Shown: positions 54,100 to 63,089 of the stretch, piece by piece
How the letters are laid out: each line of letters begins with the position of its first letter
How positions within the stretch are numbered: position 1 is the stretch's first letter
Assembly: GCF_027111335.1 (NCBI RefSeq)
Contig: NZ_CP114288.1
Coordinates: 3,844,001-3,908,000, forward strand
Origin: Flavobacterium aquiphilum
GTDB taxonomy: Bacteria; Bacteroidota; Bacteroidia; Flavobacteriales; Flavobacteriaceae
DNA: 64,000 nt
Reading direction: 5' to 3'
Translations under genes and position numbers: made by a program
Notes under the pieces: model-generated
Database searches by the model: none
Seen by the model: only the letters and a program-made list of their open reading frames with translations
Told to the model about the DNA's origin: nothing

Positions 54100-55284
54100 T
54101 TAAAGACTACAAAAAGGAGCATATCCTTTCAGTTTATACGAAATTCCCATCTCCAATCCTCTCAATTCGGCCAATCCTTTTAGCCTTCCTACTAACGAAT
54201 AACCAGGATATTGCTCTTTCCCATCTTCGATTGAATGAAGGAAACCGTGATCGGGACGCATTGGCAAACTGAGGTTTCTTTTCTGCATCAGCAGAATCAA
54301 TTTCTCCATAATACTTTCCATCGGATTATCACCGTTAAGATGTTCCGATTCCCTGAAAACAGTTGTACTGTCTCTTGCTACATTTCTCAAATGCAAAAAG
54401 TGGATTCGGTCTCCGAAATCATCTATTATTTTTTCCAAATCATTATTCGGGTCTGCACCCAATGAACCTGTACAATAGCAAAGTCCATTTGCATTTATAG
54501 GCACGGCTTTGAATATTTTTTTCAAATCAGCTTCTGTGCAAACAATCCTTGGCAAACCCATAACCGAAAACGGCGGATCATCAGGATGTATTGCTAGTTT
54601 CACTTCCAATTCTTCAGCAACCGGAGCTACTTCCGACAAGAAATAAATCAGGTTTTCTCTTAATTTGTTATTGTCAATATGCTTATAATTGTCCAGCAAA
54701 GCCAAAATCTGTTCTGCTGTAAAATTAATTTTACTTCCTGGCAATCCAAGCAACACATTTTTAAACAATAAATCTTTCTCAGCTTGACTAAGTTGGTTTC
54801 CGTAATCAAGCGCAATTTGTTTTTCTTCCTCCGAATAATCATTTTCAACATTTGGTCTTTTCAATAAATAAAGATCAAAATAATTGAAGGCAATTTGGTT
54901 ATAAAGCAACGCTTTCGAACCATCAGGATTTTCAAAAGCATGATTGGTTCGCACCCAGTCCAAAATCGGCATGAAATTATATGTCACCACCTTGATACCG
55001 CACTCTGCCACATTCCTCAAACTGATTTTATAGTTTTCTATATATTGCAAATAGTTTCCGTTGGCTTTTTTGATATCTTCATGAACAGGTAAACTTTCGA
55101 TTACAGTCCATTCCATTCCCGCCTTCCTAACAATTTCCTGACGCTCTTTAATGGCATCAACTGTCCAAATTTCACCAACCGGAATTTCGTGTAGCGCAGT
55201 TACAATTCCCGTAACACCACATTGTCTGATATCTCTCAAAGCGATGGCATCATTAGGCCCGAACCATCGCATTGTTTGTTCCAT
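54100..55284 (-). CDS. uxuA: Mannonate dehydratase, second copy
   Basis: 394 residues from the ATG at 55284 (MEQTMRWFGPND); a start three codons upstream is less likely since the family begins MEQT. HPDDPPFSVMGLPR, CYCTGSLGADPNND, HFLHLR and RPDHGF mark the active site as in the first copy. It has an extra C-terminal tail (KLKGYAPFCSL). It catalyses D-mannonate to 2-keto-3-deoxygluconate. It is the last gene of the GH67-SDR-uxuA operon, which would process glucuronate released by the GH67 enzyme, although a uronate isomerase gene is not in the window. Confidence 0.92.
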   Translation of the reverse strand: MEQTMRWFGPNDAIALRDIRQCGVTGIVTALHEIPVGEIWTVDAIKERQEIVRKAGMEWTVIESLPVHEDIKKANGNYLQYIENYKISLRNVAECGIKVVTYNFMPILDWVRTNHAFENPDGSKALLYNQIAFNYFDLYLLKRPNVENDYSEEEKQIALDYGNQLSQAEKDLLFKNVLLGLPGSKINFTAEQILALLDNYKHIDNNKLRENLIYFLSEVAPVAEELEVKLAIHPDDPPFSVMGLPRIVCTEADLKKIFKAVPINANGLCYCTGSLGADPNNDLEKIIDDFGDRIHFLHLRNVARDSTTVFRESEHLNGDNPMESIMEKLILLMQKRNLSLPMRPDHGFLHSIEDGKEQYPGYSLVGRLKGLAELRGLEMGISYKLKGYAPFCSL

Positions 55285-55307
55285 TTTAATCATTCTGATC
55301 TCTATTA

Positions 55308-56045
55308 TTAAAATCCTATACTGTTTCCGCCATCAACCGGAAGAACAGTTCCCGTTACATACTTAGATTCGCTGGTAGCAAAATAATAAGCCGCATCAGC
55401 AATATCATCCGGTTCTCCCAAAGTCCCCATCGGCGTTCTTCCAAGCACTTTATTTTTTCTTTCAGGATCGGAGTCCAAAGCTTTGGCAGACATTTTAGTC
55501 TTGATAAAACCGGGAGCAATACAGTTCACTCGAACACCAAATTGCGCCAATTCAACCGCCATTGCTCTTGTCATTATCTCAATTGCACCTTTACTTGCCG
55601 AGTAAGCAATCACACGTGGAATACCGTATTGCGAAGCCATCGAACTGATATTGATAATACTTCCTCCTCCATTATTTTTCATCACTTTAACCACTTCCCT
55701 GCTTACAGCAAAAACACTTTTCACATTAGTATGAATAATCGATTCAAAATCGGCATCAGTAACTTCCAGAAAATCTTTTTTAAGATTGATTCCCGCATTG
55801 TTAACCAAAATATCAATGTTTCCATCTTTGGCTAAATCAGTGATCATGGCAGGAATTGCATCCAAATTATTCAAATCAAAAATCACCGGAATTGCATTTG
55901 GACCGATTTCGGCACAGGCATCTTCCGTTTTTTCTTTTGTTCTCCCTATGATGAAAGTCTTTATTCCGTTATCACAAAATTTCTTTGCTGTTGCAAACCC
56001 TAATCCGGAATTTCCTCCCGTTACAATTGCCCTTTTTGTATTCAT
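55308..56045 (-). CDS. SDR oxidoreductase of the GH67 operon
   Basis: 245 residues, classical SDR: TGGNSGLG (~residue 9), NNAG (~90), NISSMASQYG with catalytic Ser, YSASKGA with Tyr/Lys (~150-154), and the C-terminal VTGTVLPVDGGNSIGF. The residue after strand 2 is Arg/Thr (IIGRTKE), which favours NADP. It lies between GH67 and uxuA, so a sugar-acid reductase such as fructuronate/mannonate or gluconate 5-dehydrogenase type is likely. It is clearly different from the SDR at 11845 in the substrate loop, so the two need not have the same substrate. Confidence 0.8.
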   Translation of the reverse strand: MNTKRAIVTGGNSGLGFATAKKFCDNGIKTFIIGRTKEKTEDACAEIGPNAIPVIFDLNNLDAIPAMITDLAKDGNIDILVNNAGINLKKDFLEVTDADFESIIHTNVKSVFAVSREVVKVMKNNGGGSIINISSMASQYGIPRVIAYSASKGAIEIMTRAMAVELAQFGVRVNCIAPGFIKTKMSAKALDSDPERKNKVLGRTPMGTLGEPDDIADAAYYFATSESKYVTGTVLPVDGGNSIGF

Positions 56046-56097
56046 TCTTCTTTGAAAAATTTATTCGTTTATTTGTTTGATAGTTTCATTAATCTGA

Positions 56098-58266
56098 TTA
56101 ATTATTCCCTGGTGCAAATGGAAATTTCAATGACTGAAAATACTCCAATGTCTGTGTTGGTTTTTCAACTCCCTGCGGTAATTCTTTCCCTGAAAATTGT
56201 TGGAAGTACAACAAACAAGCATCCCTCCACCATCTGGCTTCTTTGTATTGAATACCCAATAACATTTTCACTTCATTGAATCGTTGTTCATCAACATATT
56301 TCCCCATTTTATCCCAAGTGGAAGCCATTGTTTTTACCTCATCAACTCCCTCTTGATATTTCAATGCCATTCCGTTCCAAAGCGTTTGTCCATTACTTAA
56401 TTTATAATCCCAAGGCAAATGATGAAACCACAATAGCTCCTTCTCAGGGCAAGTAGTAACATCATCAAACATTTTACCTACTTCAGATGCGTATTGACCA
56501 GTTGCATTACTTCCTGATTTGGAACGGTCAAAACCGATTCCGTTTTTATCTGCTTTGTGGTAATAAACCGGATTCCATTCAGGGCGAGATAAGTTACTTA
56601 CCCAAGGTCCAGGCCCATAATGATGCCCTGTGTCCATAATATGATGTAATCCTAACGGTGTCATGTAATTCACTACCGCTTCTCTGGAATTCAGCATCAT
56701 TTGCTTTATAGGTTCAACAAAATTTTTATCGTTTGAAAAAGTCGAACGCAACCAATCTTCGGCGATCAAACCCGAATCCAAATAAGGATTCCAAGCCAAC
56801 CTTCCATAGCCGTACCAATTTGCCTGCGCAAATGGATGTCCCGTCCAATTCAAATCACTGCCGATATTGGCAACTCCAGCAATTCCAGATATTTTATGGT
56901 TTTCCAATGAACCATCAATTATTTTCGCAACTGTAGAACCTTTTCCTTTACAATAGGTATCTGATTCCAAAACTTCCTGAAAGAGTTTTGGCAGAAAAAC
57001 CAAATGACTGCTAAAACCTAAATATTCCTGGGTAATCTGAAATTCCATCATTAAAGGTGTTTTTGGCATTGCCCCAAACATCGGGTGGAAAGGTTCTCTG
57101 GGCTGAAAATCGATAGCACCATTTTTCACCTGAACAATAACATTATCCCTGAATTTCCCTTCATAAGGAACAAATTCGCTATACGCTTGTTTTGCTCTGT
57201 CATCGACATCATGCTCCGAATACACAAAAGCCCTCCACATCACTATTCCGCCGAAAGGAGCCAACGCATCGGCCAGCATATTCGCACCATCAACGTGGTT
57301 TCTGCCATAATTTTGTGGTCCAGGCTGTCCTTCTGAATTTGCTTTTACAAGAAATCCACCAAAATCAGGAATTCTTTTGTAGATTTCTTTAACCTTTTCT
57401 TTCCACCAATTAATTACATCAGCATCATAAGGATCGGCTGTTTTTAATTTTCCAATTTCAATTGGAGCAGAAAATCTCGCGGTCAAATACACCTTGATTC
57501 CATAAGGTCTGAAAGTATTCGCTAATGCTTCCACTTTTTCCAGATATTGTGGTGTCAATATTATGGCATTGGCATTTACATTATTCAAAACCGTTCCGTT
57601 GATTCCAATCGAAGCATTTGCCCGAGCGTAATCGATATAACGCTGATCTATAAAATCAGGTAATTTTTGCCAGTTCCAAAGCGACGAACCTGCGTAACCG
57701 CGCTCAACTGTTCCATTCAAATTATCCCAATGATTCAGCATTCGGATATTTATTTTGGGAGAATCAACAATATTTATATTTGTAATAGATTTATTGGTTT
57801 GGATAAGTCTTAAAAAATAAAAAACACCATATAAAACACCAACATCGGTTTTTGCAGTAATTACAATTTGCTCATTTTCTTTGGAGCCAATTGTTTTTAT
57901 GATGTAGCCTTCGTTATTGATTTGCTCAAACTCTTTTTTTAGTTTTTGCTGAGTAGCTTCATCTAGAGAAGATTTGGAACCAAAAACCAGAATACTTTGA
58001 GCATTTTGATTTTGCTGAATTTCAATTTTCATTCCCAATAAACCGGAAAGTCCTTGCTGTAATTCTTCTGTAGCAAGCTGAATTGTTTTGGAATTTCCCA
58101 AAGCGGCAATTCCTTTTATTTTTGATGAATACCCCGAGAGCAATTCCTTATTTTCTATTTTATCATATCGAAGCCATAACTTGTAATCCTGCTGTCCTGA
58201 TACATTCAAGGAAAACATGAAAACAGTCAGTATTAACAGAAAATACATTTTTGGAAAGCTCTTCAT
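56098..58266 (-). CDS. GH67 alpha-glucuronidase
   Basis: 722 residues with signal peptide to about residue 25. N-terminal domain ~30-165, then a TIM barrel. The general acid Glu312 lies in VKANSEGQPGP; Asp386 (NGAIDFQPREP) and Glu414 (FQITQEYLG) match the catalytic pair of GH67 enzymes at the same spacing (Cellvibrio GlcA67A Glu292, Asp365, Glu393). The C-terminal helical domain contains TCPEKELLWFHHLPWDYKL. It removes (4-O-methyl)-glucuronic acid from the reducing-side xylose of xylo-oligosaccharides in the periplasm. It is the first gene of the operon, behind the LacI-type operator at 58290. Confidence 0.95.
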   Translation of the reverse strand: MKSFPKMYFLLILTVFMFSLNVSGQQDYKLWLRYDKIENKELLSGYSSKIKGIAALGNSKTIQLATEELQQGLSGLLGMKIEIQQNQNAQSILVFGSKSSLDEATQQKLKKEFEQINNEGYIIKTIGSKENEQIVITAKTDVGVLYGVFYFLRLIQTNKSITNINIVDSPKINIRMLNHWDNLNGTVERGYAGSSLWNWQKLPDFIDQRYIDYARANASIGINGTVLNNVNANAIILTPQYLEKVEALANTFRPYGIKVYLTARFSAPIEIGKLKTADPYDADVINWWKEKVKEIYKRIPDFGGFLVKANSEGQPGPQNYGRNHVDGANMLADALAPFGGIVMWRAFVYSEHDVDDRAKQAYSEFVPYEGKFRDNVIVQVKNGAIDFQPREPFHPMFGAMPKTPLMMEFQITQEYLGFSSHLVFLPKLFQEVLESDTYCKGKGSTVAKIIDGSLENHKISGIAGVANIGSDLNWTGHPFAQANWYGYGRLAWNPYLDSGLIAEDWLRSTFSNDKNFVEPIKQMMLNSREAVVNYMTPLGLHHIMDTGHHYGPGPWVSNLSRPEWNPVYYHKADKNGIGFDRSKSGSNATGQYASEVGKMFDDVTTCPEKELLWFHHLPWDYKLSNGQTLWNGMALKYQEGVDEVKTMASTWDKMGKYVDEQRFNEVKMLLGIQYKEARWWRDACLLYFQQFSGKELPQGVEKPTQTLEYFQSLKFPFAPGNN

Positions 58267-58289
58267 ATTTTGGATAATTTATTTTTTTT

Positions 58290-58301
58290 GCAATCGGTTG
58301 C
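58290..58301. promoter_or_regulatory. LacI/GalR-type operator upstream of GH67
   Basis: GCAATCGGTTGC fits the general GalR/LacI operator form GCAAnCGnTTGC. It lies 23 bp before the GH67 start. On the minus strand a weak -7-like TATACTTTT precedes it by a few bases, so it would sit at the transcription start. No LacI-type gene is adjacent; the only one in the window (10631) faces a different palindrome. Confidence 0.6.
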
Positions 58302-58460
58302 GTAAAAGTATAACATTGAAAAATAATAAAAAAATTTTTCATTATTTTTTTCATATTCATAAAAAACAAATCAAATCAAAAACAAAAAATCAACAATCAA
58401 TACTGTTTTACAAAAAAGACAGGTTTTCTTATTTGTATTCTGATTCACTTCAAAGATTCT

Positions 58461-58583
58461 TCATAGCAGCAATTTGAAACTCATTTTCTTTGAAATATTG
58501 ATGCATTCTTTTTCAAACTCATCTGAAGTAGAATAGTCAGGATGAAGAATTTCTGGGACATCGTAAAAGTCAATACAATGCTT
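58461..58583 (-). pseudogene. Possible decayed coding fragment
   Basis: In the 500-bp gap 58267-58766 a minus-strand frame without a start gives KHCIDFYDVPEILHPDYS and then SDEFEKECINISKKMSFKLLL before a stop. Its amino-acid make-up looks protein-like and it is preceded in another frame by FIGAKNTLKALY. I do not know the family; chance remains possible. Confidence 0.3.
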
Positions 58584-58650
58584 TCAAAGTATTTTTAGCT
58601 CCAATAAAAAAAACGGATTTAAACAAAAAAATACTTCCTTACTCGATGAT

Positions 58651-58693
58651 TTCAAAAAAAGCCTATCAGGACAACCGAAATTATCTGATAGGC
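58651..58693 (-). terminator. Terminator after the GH2 gene
   Basis: On the minus strand GCCTATCAG / CTGATAGGC is a perfect 9-bp stem with a 15-base loop and a following T7 run, 74 bp after the GH2 stop. It separates GH2 from the GH67 operon. Confidence 0.75.
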
Positions 58694-58766
58694 GTGACTA
58701 AATAAAACCAAATTGAACTCGTTTGAATTTCCTATCGAAAACTTTTCTTTAAAAATCAAAAATTAT

Positions 58767-61754
58767 TTAGCGAAGAGGCTCATAAAATTCGATCTCCACA
58801 ATTGGCAATCGTTGAATCTTTTTGTCGGTTTGATTTAATCCGGCTTGATCCACTTTCCCGGTAATTTCAACCAAATTAATAGCATCACTATCTTTTTCAG
58901 AACCCAATAATTCGATTTGGACTTTTTTACCTTTGGTTGGAGTAAAATCAAGCGTTACATAGCCTAAACTAAGTGGAGTTGATCCTTCAAAAACCTTTTT
59001 ACCATCAACCGAAATCTTGATAGGATATTTTTTGCTTCTCCAACCAGCAAGCTTCATAACAACCTGATTAATATTCGCTTTGCGTTCCAATTCATATTCG
59101 ATTGCAGCATTACCATTTTTCCCATAAGACCATTCTGTTAATTCATTGTCATCGTAACTTTTTATGACATCCTCTTGATTCGAGTCGGTTTTCGCGCCAA
59201 TGATAGCAACCGGAATTCGGGTTTTCTTAAAAGATGGTGTTTTAGGAGTTGGTCCTTTTTCAATGTAAGATGGTAAATTCTCATTCGGCATACTCGTAGA
59301 TAATTTTGCAATATCCGTTTGAACTGTTTTAAGTTCGATTGCATCATTTTTTAAACCTTCAGAAGACGCTTTTACTTTGATAATTCCAGCTTTGTCCGTA
59401 GCTCTAACAAAAATTCGGTTGACACCACATTCTACAGGAAGGCTTGATTTTCCAATATAATTATCAGGCCCTTGAGCGATTCCTCCTAAACAAATACCTT
59501 CTCCTTCAATAGCAAAATCAATCATATTTAATGCCGTTGGACAACGATTCCCTTTATCGTCTACCACTTCAACTTGTACTAAAGCCAAGTCGTTTCCATT
59601 TGCCAAAGTGCCTCCGGGTCTCTCGATTTTACTTAATTTAAGTGCAAAAGGTTTCCCCGCAGTTCGAATCTCATTTTCGCAGACTTTCTTTCCTGATTTA
59701 TCATAACCAACAGCTTTGATGGTTCCAGGTTTGAATTGAACACTTGGAAATTTGAACAAAAATCTTTTGTCTTGTGTACCTTTTCCAAGACTAACATTGT
59801 TTACAAATAATTCCACCACATCAGCTGTTGAAACTACCGTAATGTCTTTGGTTACTCCGTTTTCATAGTTCCAATGTCCAATGATATGCGCATTTGGCTT
59901 GTCTGTATCAACCCATCCGTCCCAAATTACCTGATGTGAAAAATAATTGTCTTTAGGAATTCGCATCGCATCAACCTCCCCGCTTCGTCTATAATTTTCC
60001 TGTCCTCGGTAATGTGTATTTGAATCACTGAAAATAATATTAACCCCACCAGAACTCACGCGGTCTCCCGTACCTGGACGCATTTCCCAGTAGTCAAACC
60101 AACGCACCACATCTTCAATTGCATGAGCATCCTGATTGTGATTATACGGACTCGCATCGGCAATTTTGCTCCCATTGACATTTGAATGTGCCGTCCCGCC
60201 AGTTCCTTCTTTATGAAATGGAGGCGTAAACTCGTCCCAATATTTTCGCAAACCTTCATCTCTGCTGTACTCTGTCGCCCAAAACGGAATGTGAGCACTT
60301 TTATTGATATACAACATTTCCCCTCCATACTCTGCCACTTTACTATCAAGCATTTCACGACTTCCAATCGCTCTTCCTCCATAAGGATCGTAGGTATTTT
60401 TGATAGTCAGCATTTCACTCATATGCTCCTCAGAGATACTTTCATTTCCTGATTCGTAAAATAAAATACTTGGATTATTTCGGTTATAAATAATTGCATC
60501 TCTCATCAACTCGGTACGCTGCTCCCATCTGCGTCCTTTCACGTCAGCCTCTGCATCGCCAGCTGGCATAGCCTCTATCAAACCAACTCTGTCGCAGGAT
60601 TCAATATCTTGTTTCCAGGGTGTAACGTGCATCCATCGTACCAAATTTGCGTTACTCTTAACCATAAGACTATTGCTGTAATCGCCCACCCATGATGGAA
60701 CCGACATTCCCACAGAAGGCCATTCGTTACTCGTGCGTTGCGCATAACCTTTCATCATAATGACACGATCATTCAGGTAAACCATTCCCTTTTCAAATTT
60801 AGTCTTTCGGAAACCTGTGCGAATGTTCACTTTTTCAACCGATATGTTATCAACCAATAATTCACTAGAAACAGTGTACAGATAACCATATCCCCAACTC
60901 CAAAAATTCAAGTTATTTAATACTTTGGACGCTTTTAAATCCTTCGTTTCATTAGCCAATAAAGTATAAGAATCGCTCAAAAAAGAAGCTACTTCTTTGC
61001 CTTCCATATCTATTACACTTACTTTCAACTGTGCTTTAATAGGCTTTGTAAATTCATTTTTTACCTGAGAGGAAACATTTATAACAGCCTTTTTTTCAGC
61101 GATATCAAAATCGGTAGCATAAACATAAGTACCTGTTGTGCCTAATGTAGAAAACAACGGAAGCGTTTGATAGGCTTTTGGTTTAATATAAAGAAACACG
61201 TTTTTTGGAATTCCACCATAATTCGCATTAAAATTATTGTTATTCCATTGGTATCCCTGACCAGTAAGTTTCTCTTTGTATTTCCAATCATTATCAGTTT
61301 TTACTGCAATGATATTTTCTTGCGGATACGGCTTTAAATATGAAGTCAAATCAAATCCAAAAGCCATAACACCATTTTCATGACGGCCAATAAAAGTTCC
61401 ATTCACATAGATCTCACCCATTTGGCGAACGCCTTCAAATTCGATAAAAACCTTTTTATCATTGGAATCTTTCGGCAATTGAAATGACTTTCGGTACCAT
61501 GCAATCCCAGTTGACAATCCGTATATATCATTTTTAAAAGCTTCAGACTGATTCCAAGCGTAAGGCAAATTCACATTTGACCATTTTTTATCATCATAAG
61601 TTGTCTCTTTGGCTTGCTCAGGATCGCCTACATTTAATTTCCAACCGTAGTTGAAATTGTATTTAATTCTGTCCGGTTCATTATTCTGCGCACACACAAC
61701 GTTTAAAAACAGTATTGCAAAACCAATTGAGTAAAATATTCTTTTAATTTTCAT
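58767..61754 (-). CDS. GH2-family glycoside hydrolase
   Basis: 995 residues with signal peptide to about residue 23. Sugar-binding domain (~30-195; FEGVRQMGEIYVNGTFIGRH), immunoglobulin-like domain (~200-315), TIM barrel (~320-600) with acid/base Glu438 in YESGNES and nucleophile candidate Glu495 in FWATEYSRDE, then a DUF4982-like and further beta domains. Residues from ~850 (DDNELTEWSYGKNGNAAIEYELERKANINQ, shown as the start of a discoidin-like module) form a carbohydrate-binding end. Exact specificity (beta-galactosidase, beta-glucuronidase or similar) is not clear; its neighbours suggest side chains of a glucuronoxylan-like glycan. Own terminator; putative promoter at 61844. Confidence 0.88.
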   Translation of the reverse strand: MKIKRIFYSIGFAILFLNVVCAQNNEPDRIKYNFNYGWKLNVGDPEQAKETTYDDKKWSNVNLPYAWNQSEAFKNDIYGLSTGIAWYRKSFQLPKDSNDKKVFIEFEGVRQMGEIYVNGTFIGRHENGVMAFGFDLTSYLKPYPQENIIAVKTDNDWKYKEKLTGQGYQWNNNNFNANYGGIPKNVFLYIKPKAYQTLPLFSTLGTTGTYVYATDFDIAEKKAVINVSSQVKNEFTKPIKAQLKVSVIDMEGKEVASFLSDSYTLLANETKDLKASKVLNNLNFWSWGYGYLYTVSSELLVDNISVEKVNIRTGFRKTKFEKGMVYLNDRVIMMKGYAQRTSNEWPSVGMSVPSWVGDYSNSLMVKSNANLVRWMHVTPWKQDIESCDRVGLIEAMPAGDAEADVKGRRWEQRTELMRDAIIYNRNNPSILFYESGNESISEEHMSEMLTIKNTYDPYGGRAIGSREMLDSKVAEYGGEMLYINKSAHIPFWATEYSRDEGLRKYWDEFTPPFHKEGTGGTAHSNVNGSKIADASPYNHNQDAHAIEDVVRWFDYWEMRPGTGDRVSSGGVNIIFSDSNTHYRGQENYRRSGEVDAMRIPKDNYFSHQVIWDGWVDTDKPNAHIIGHWNYENGVTKDITVVSTADVVELFVNNVSLGKGTQDKRFLFKFPSVQFKPGTIKAVGYDKSGKKVCENEIRTAGKPFALKLSKIERPGGTLANGNDLALVQVEVVDDKGNRCPTALNMIDFAIEGEGICLGGIAQGPDNYIGKSSLPVECGVNRIFVRATDKAGIIKVKASSEGLKNDAIELKTVQTDIAKLSTSMPNENLPSYIEKGPTPKTPSFKKTRIPVAIIGAKTDSNQEDVIKSYDDNELTEWSYGKNGNAAIEYELERKANINQVVMKLAGWRSKKYPIKISVDGKKVFEGSTPLSLGYVTLDFTPTKGKKVQIELLGSEKDSDAINLVEITGKVDQAGLNQTDKKIQRLPIVEIEFYEPLR

Positions 61755-61843
61755 TATTCGGTTATTATTTGGTTTAGGGTTAATTCTTCTTCAAAAATCC
61801 AAATTCATCAAAGACATCAATTTAGATTAATAATTTAGGCTCA

Positions 61844-61851
61844 CAAATATA
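61844..61851 (-). promoter_or_regulatory. Putative -7 box upstream of GH2
   Basis: TATATTTG on the minus strand matches TAnnTTTG, 90 bp before the GH2 start and after the AraC-type gene stop. No good -33 box is seen at the right distance. Confidence 0.4.
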
Positions 61852-61960
61852 GATAAGCCCATAAATCTCGTATTATCACCGCTTGACAATACCTATCATA
61901 ATAAGACATAACGGCTGAAAATGACACGAAATGTCAATATTTGATATGGAAAAAAGGAAA

Positions 61961-62857
61961 CTATCCCTTTTTCCTTTTACGATACTCGCTTGGAGAACTC
62001 CCCATTGTTTTTCCAAATATTCGGGCAAAGTAAAAAGAGTCGTCAAAACCAACTAGCATGCTGATTTGATTAATTTTCATATCCGAAAAATCAAGATAAT
62101 GGCAAGCTTCTTGAATTTTTAGGTGGATAAGATAATTCAAAGGAGAATATCCTGTTTTGCTTTGAAACTTTGCCGAAAAATGCGAAGTCGAATATCCTAC
62201 ATAATCGGCTATTTGTTTTAAGGTCAATCTTTTTCGAACATTTTCACGCATAAAATGAATGGCATCATCTACCATATCAAACTGCTGCAATTCAGGTTTA
62301 TCAGTATTATTCGATCGAAAAACACCTAAATACTTTAGTGAACCCAGAAAATAAAATAATGCCGTAATACTAAAATCTAAATTTTCTCTACTAAATCCAT
62401 TCTTTAGTGTAAAAAATATATCTTCGAATAACTTAAACCGATCTTCAATTCTGGAATCTTTTTCGGCTGAAATAAGCAACGGTTTATGAAGCCCTTCAGC
62501 AAAAAAAGCCGCTTTTTCTCCATCGAAATGACACCAATAAATAGTCCATGGATTTTTTGCATCGCTTCCGTAACTATGCGCTTTTTCTTTTGGCAAAACA
62601 AAAACTTGGTTGGCTATTACTTTTTGCGTTTGATTGTCCAGTTCAAACCATCCTTCACCTTCAATACAGTAAATTAAAATATATTGTGATGCTTCTTCTT
62701 TTTTTCTTTTCCTAAAATGAAACGATGCTTTGGGATAATAACCAATATCTGTGATATATAACAGCGAACCTAAATCTGTTTTCCTGAATTCTTCAATAAT
62801 TGGAATTGGCAGAACGAAGGCTCTCTCTCCCGTAAATCCTTCTTTAATTTTAACCAT
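61961..62857 (-). CDS. AraC-family transcriptional regulator
   Basis: 298 residues from the ATG at 62857 (MVKIKEGFTGERAFVLP); an earlier ATG at 62902 gives an unlikely N-terminus (IIYVIWIWI) and is rejected. N-terminal cupin-type ligand domain (~1-165; YILIYCIEGEGWFELDNQ, then VFVLPKEKAHSYG) and two C-terminal helix-turn-helices (LTLKQIADYVGYSTSHFSAKFQ and KINQISMLVGFDDSFYFARIF, ending SPSEYRKRKK). It lies between GH2 and the divergent GH35 gene and probably activates one or both on binding a sugar. Confidence 0.92.
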   Translation of the reverse strand: MVKIKEGFTGERAFVLPIPIIEEFRKTDLGSLLYITDIGYYPKASFHFRKRKKEEASQYILIYCIEGEGWFELDNQTQKVIANQVFVLPKEKAHSYGSDAKNPWTIYWCHFDGEKAAFFAEGLHKPLLISAEKDSRIEDRFKLFEDIFFTLKNGFSRENLDFSITALFYFLGSLKYLGVFRSNNTDKPELQQFDMVDDAIHFMRENVRKRLTLKQIADYVGYSTSHFSAKFQSKTGYSPLNYLIHLKIQEACHYLDFSDMKINQISMLVGFDDSFYFARIFGKTMGSSPSEYRKRKKG

Positions 62858-63089
62858 AATTTCACTGTTTTTTATCCAAATCCAAATTACATATATAATC
62901 ACAAGTTTTCACTATAAATCGTAAAATAATCCAGTAATAAAATAAAATACTCCATATTCGCATCAAATTATTTACTCTAAATTGCATTATTTTTTGTTAA
63001 AGAAAAATACACTCGCCAACAACCTCCAAAATAAACCTAAACAATTAATGCAATTCCTTTAAAAGGCATTATATCTTCAAATCCCCTCT

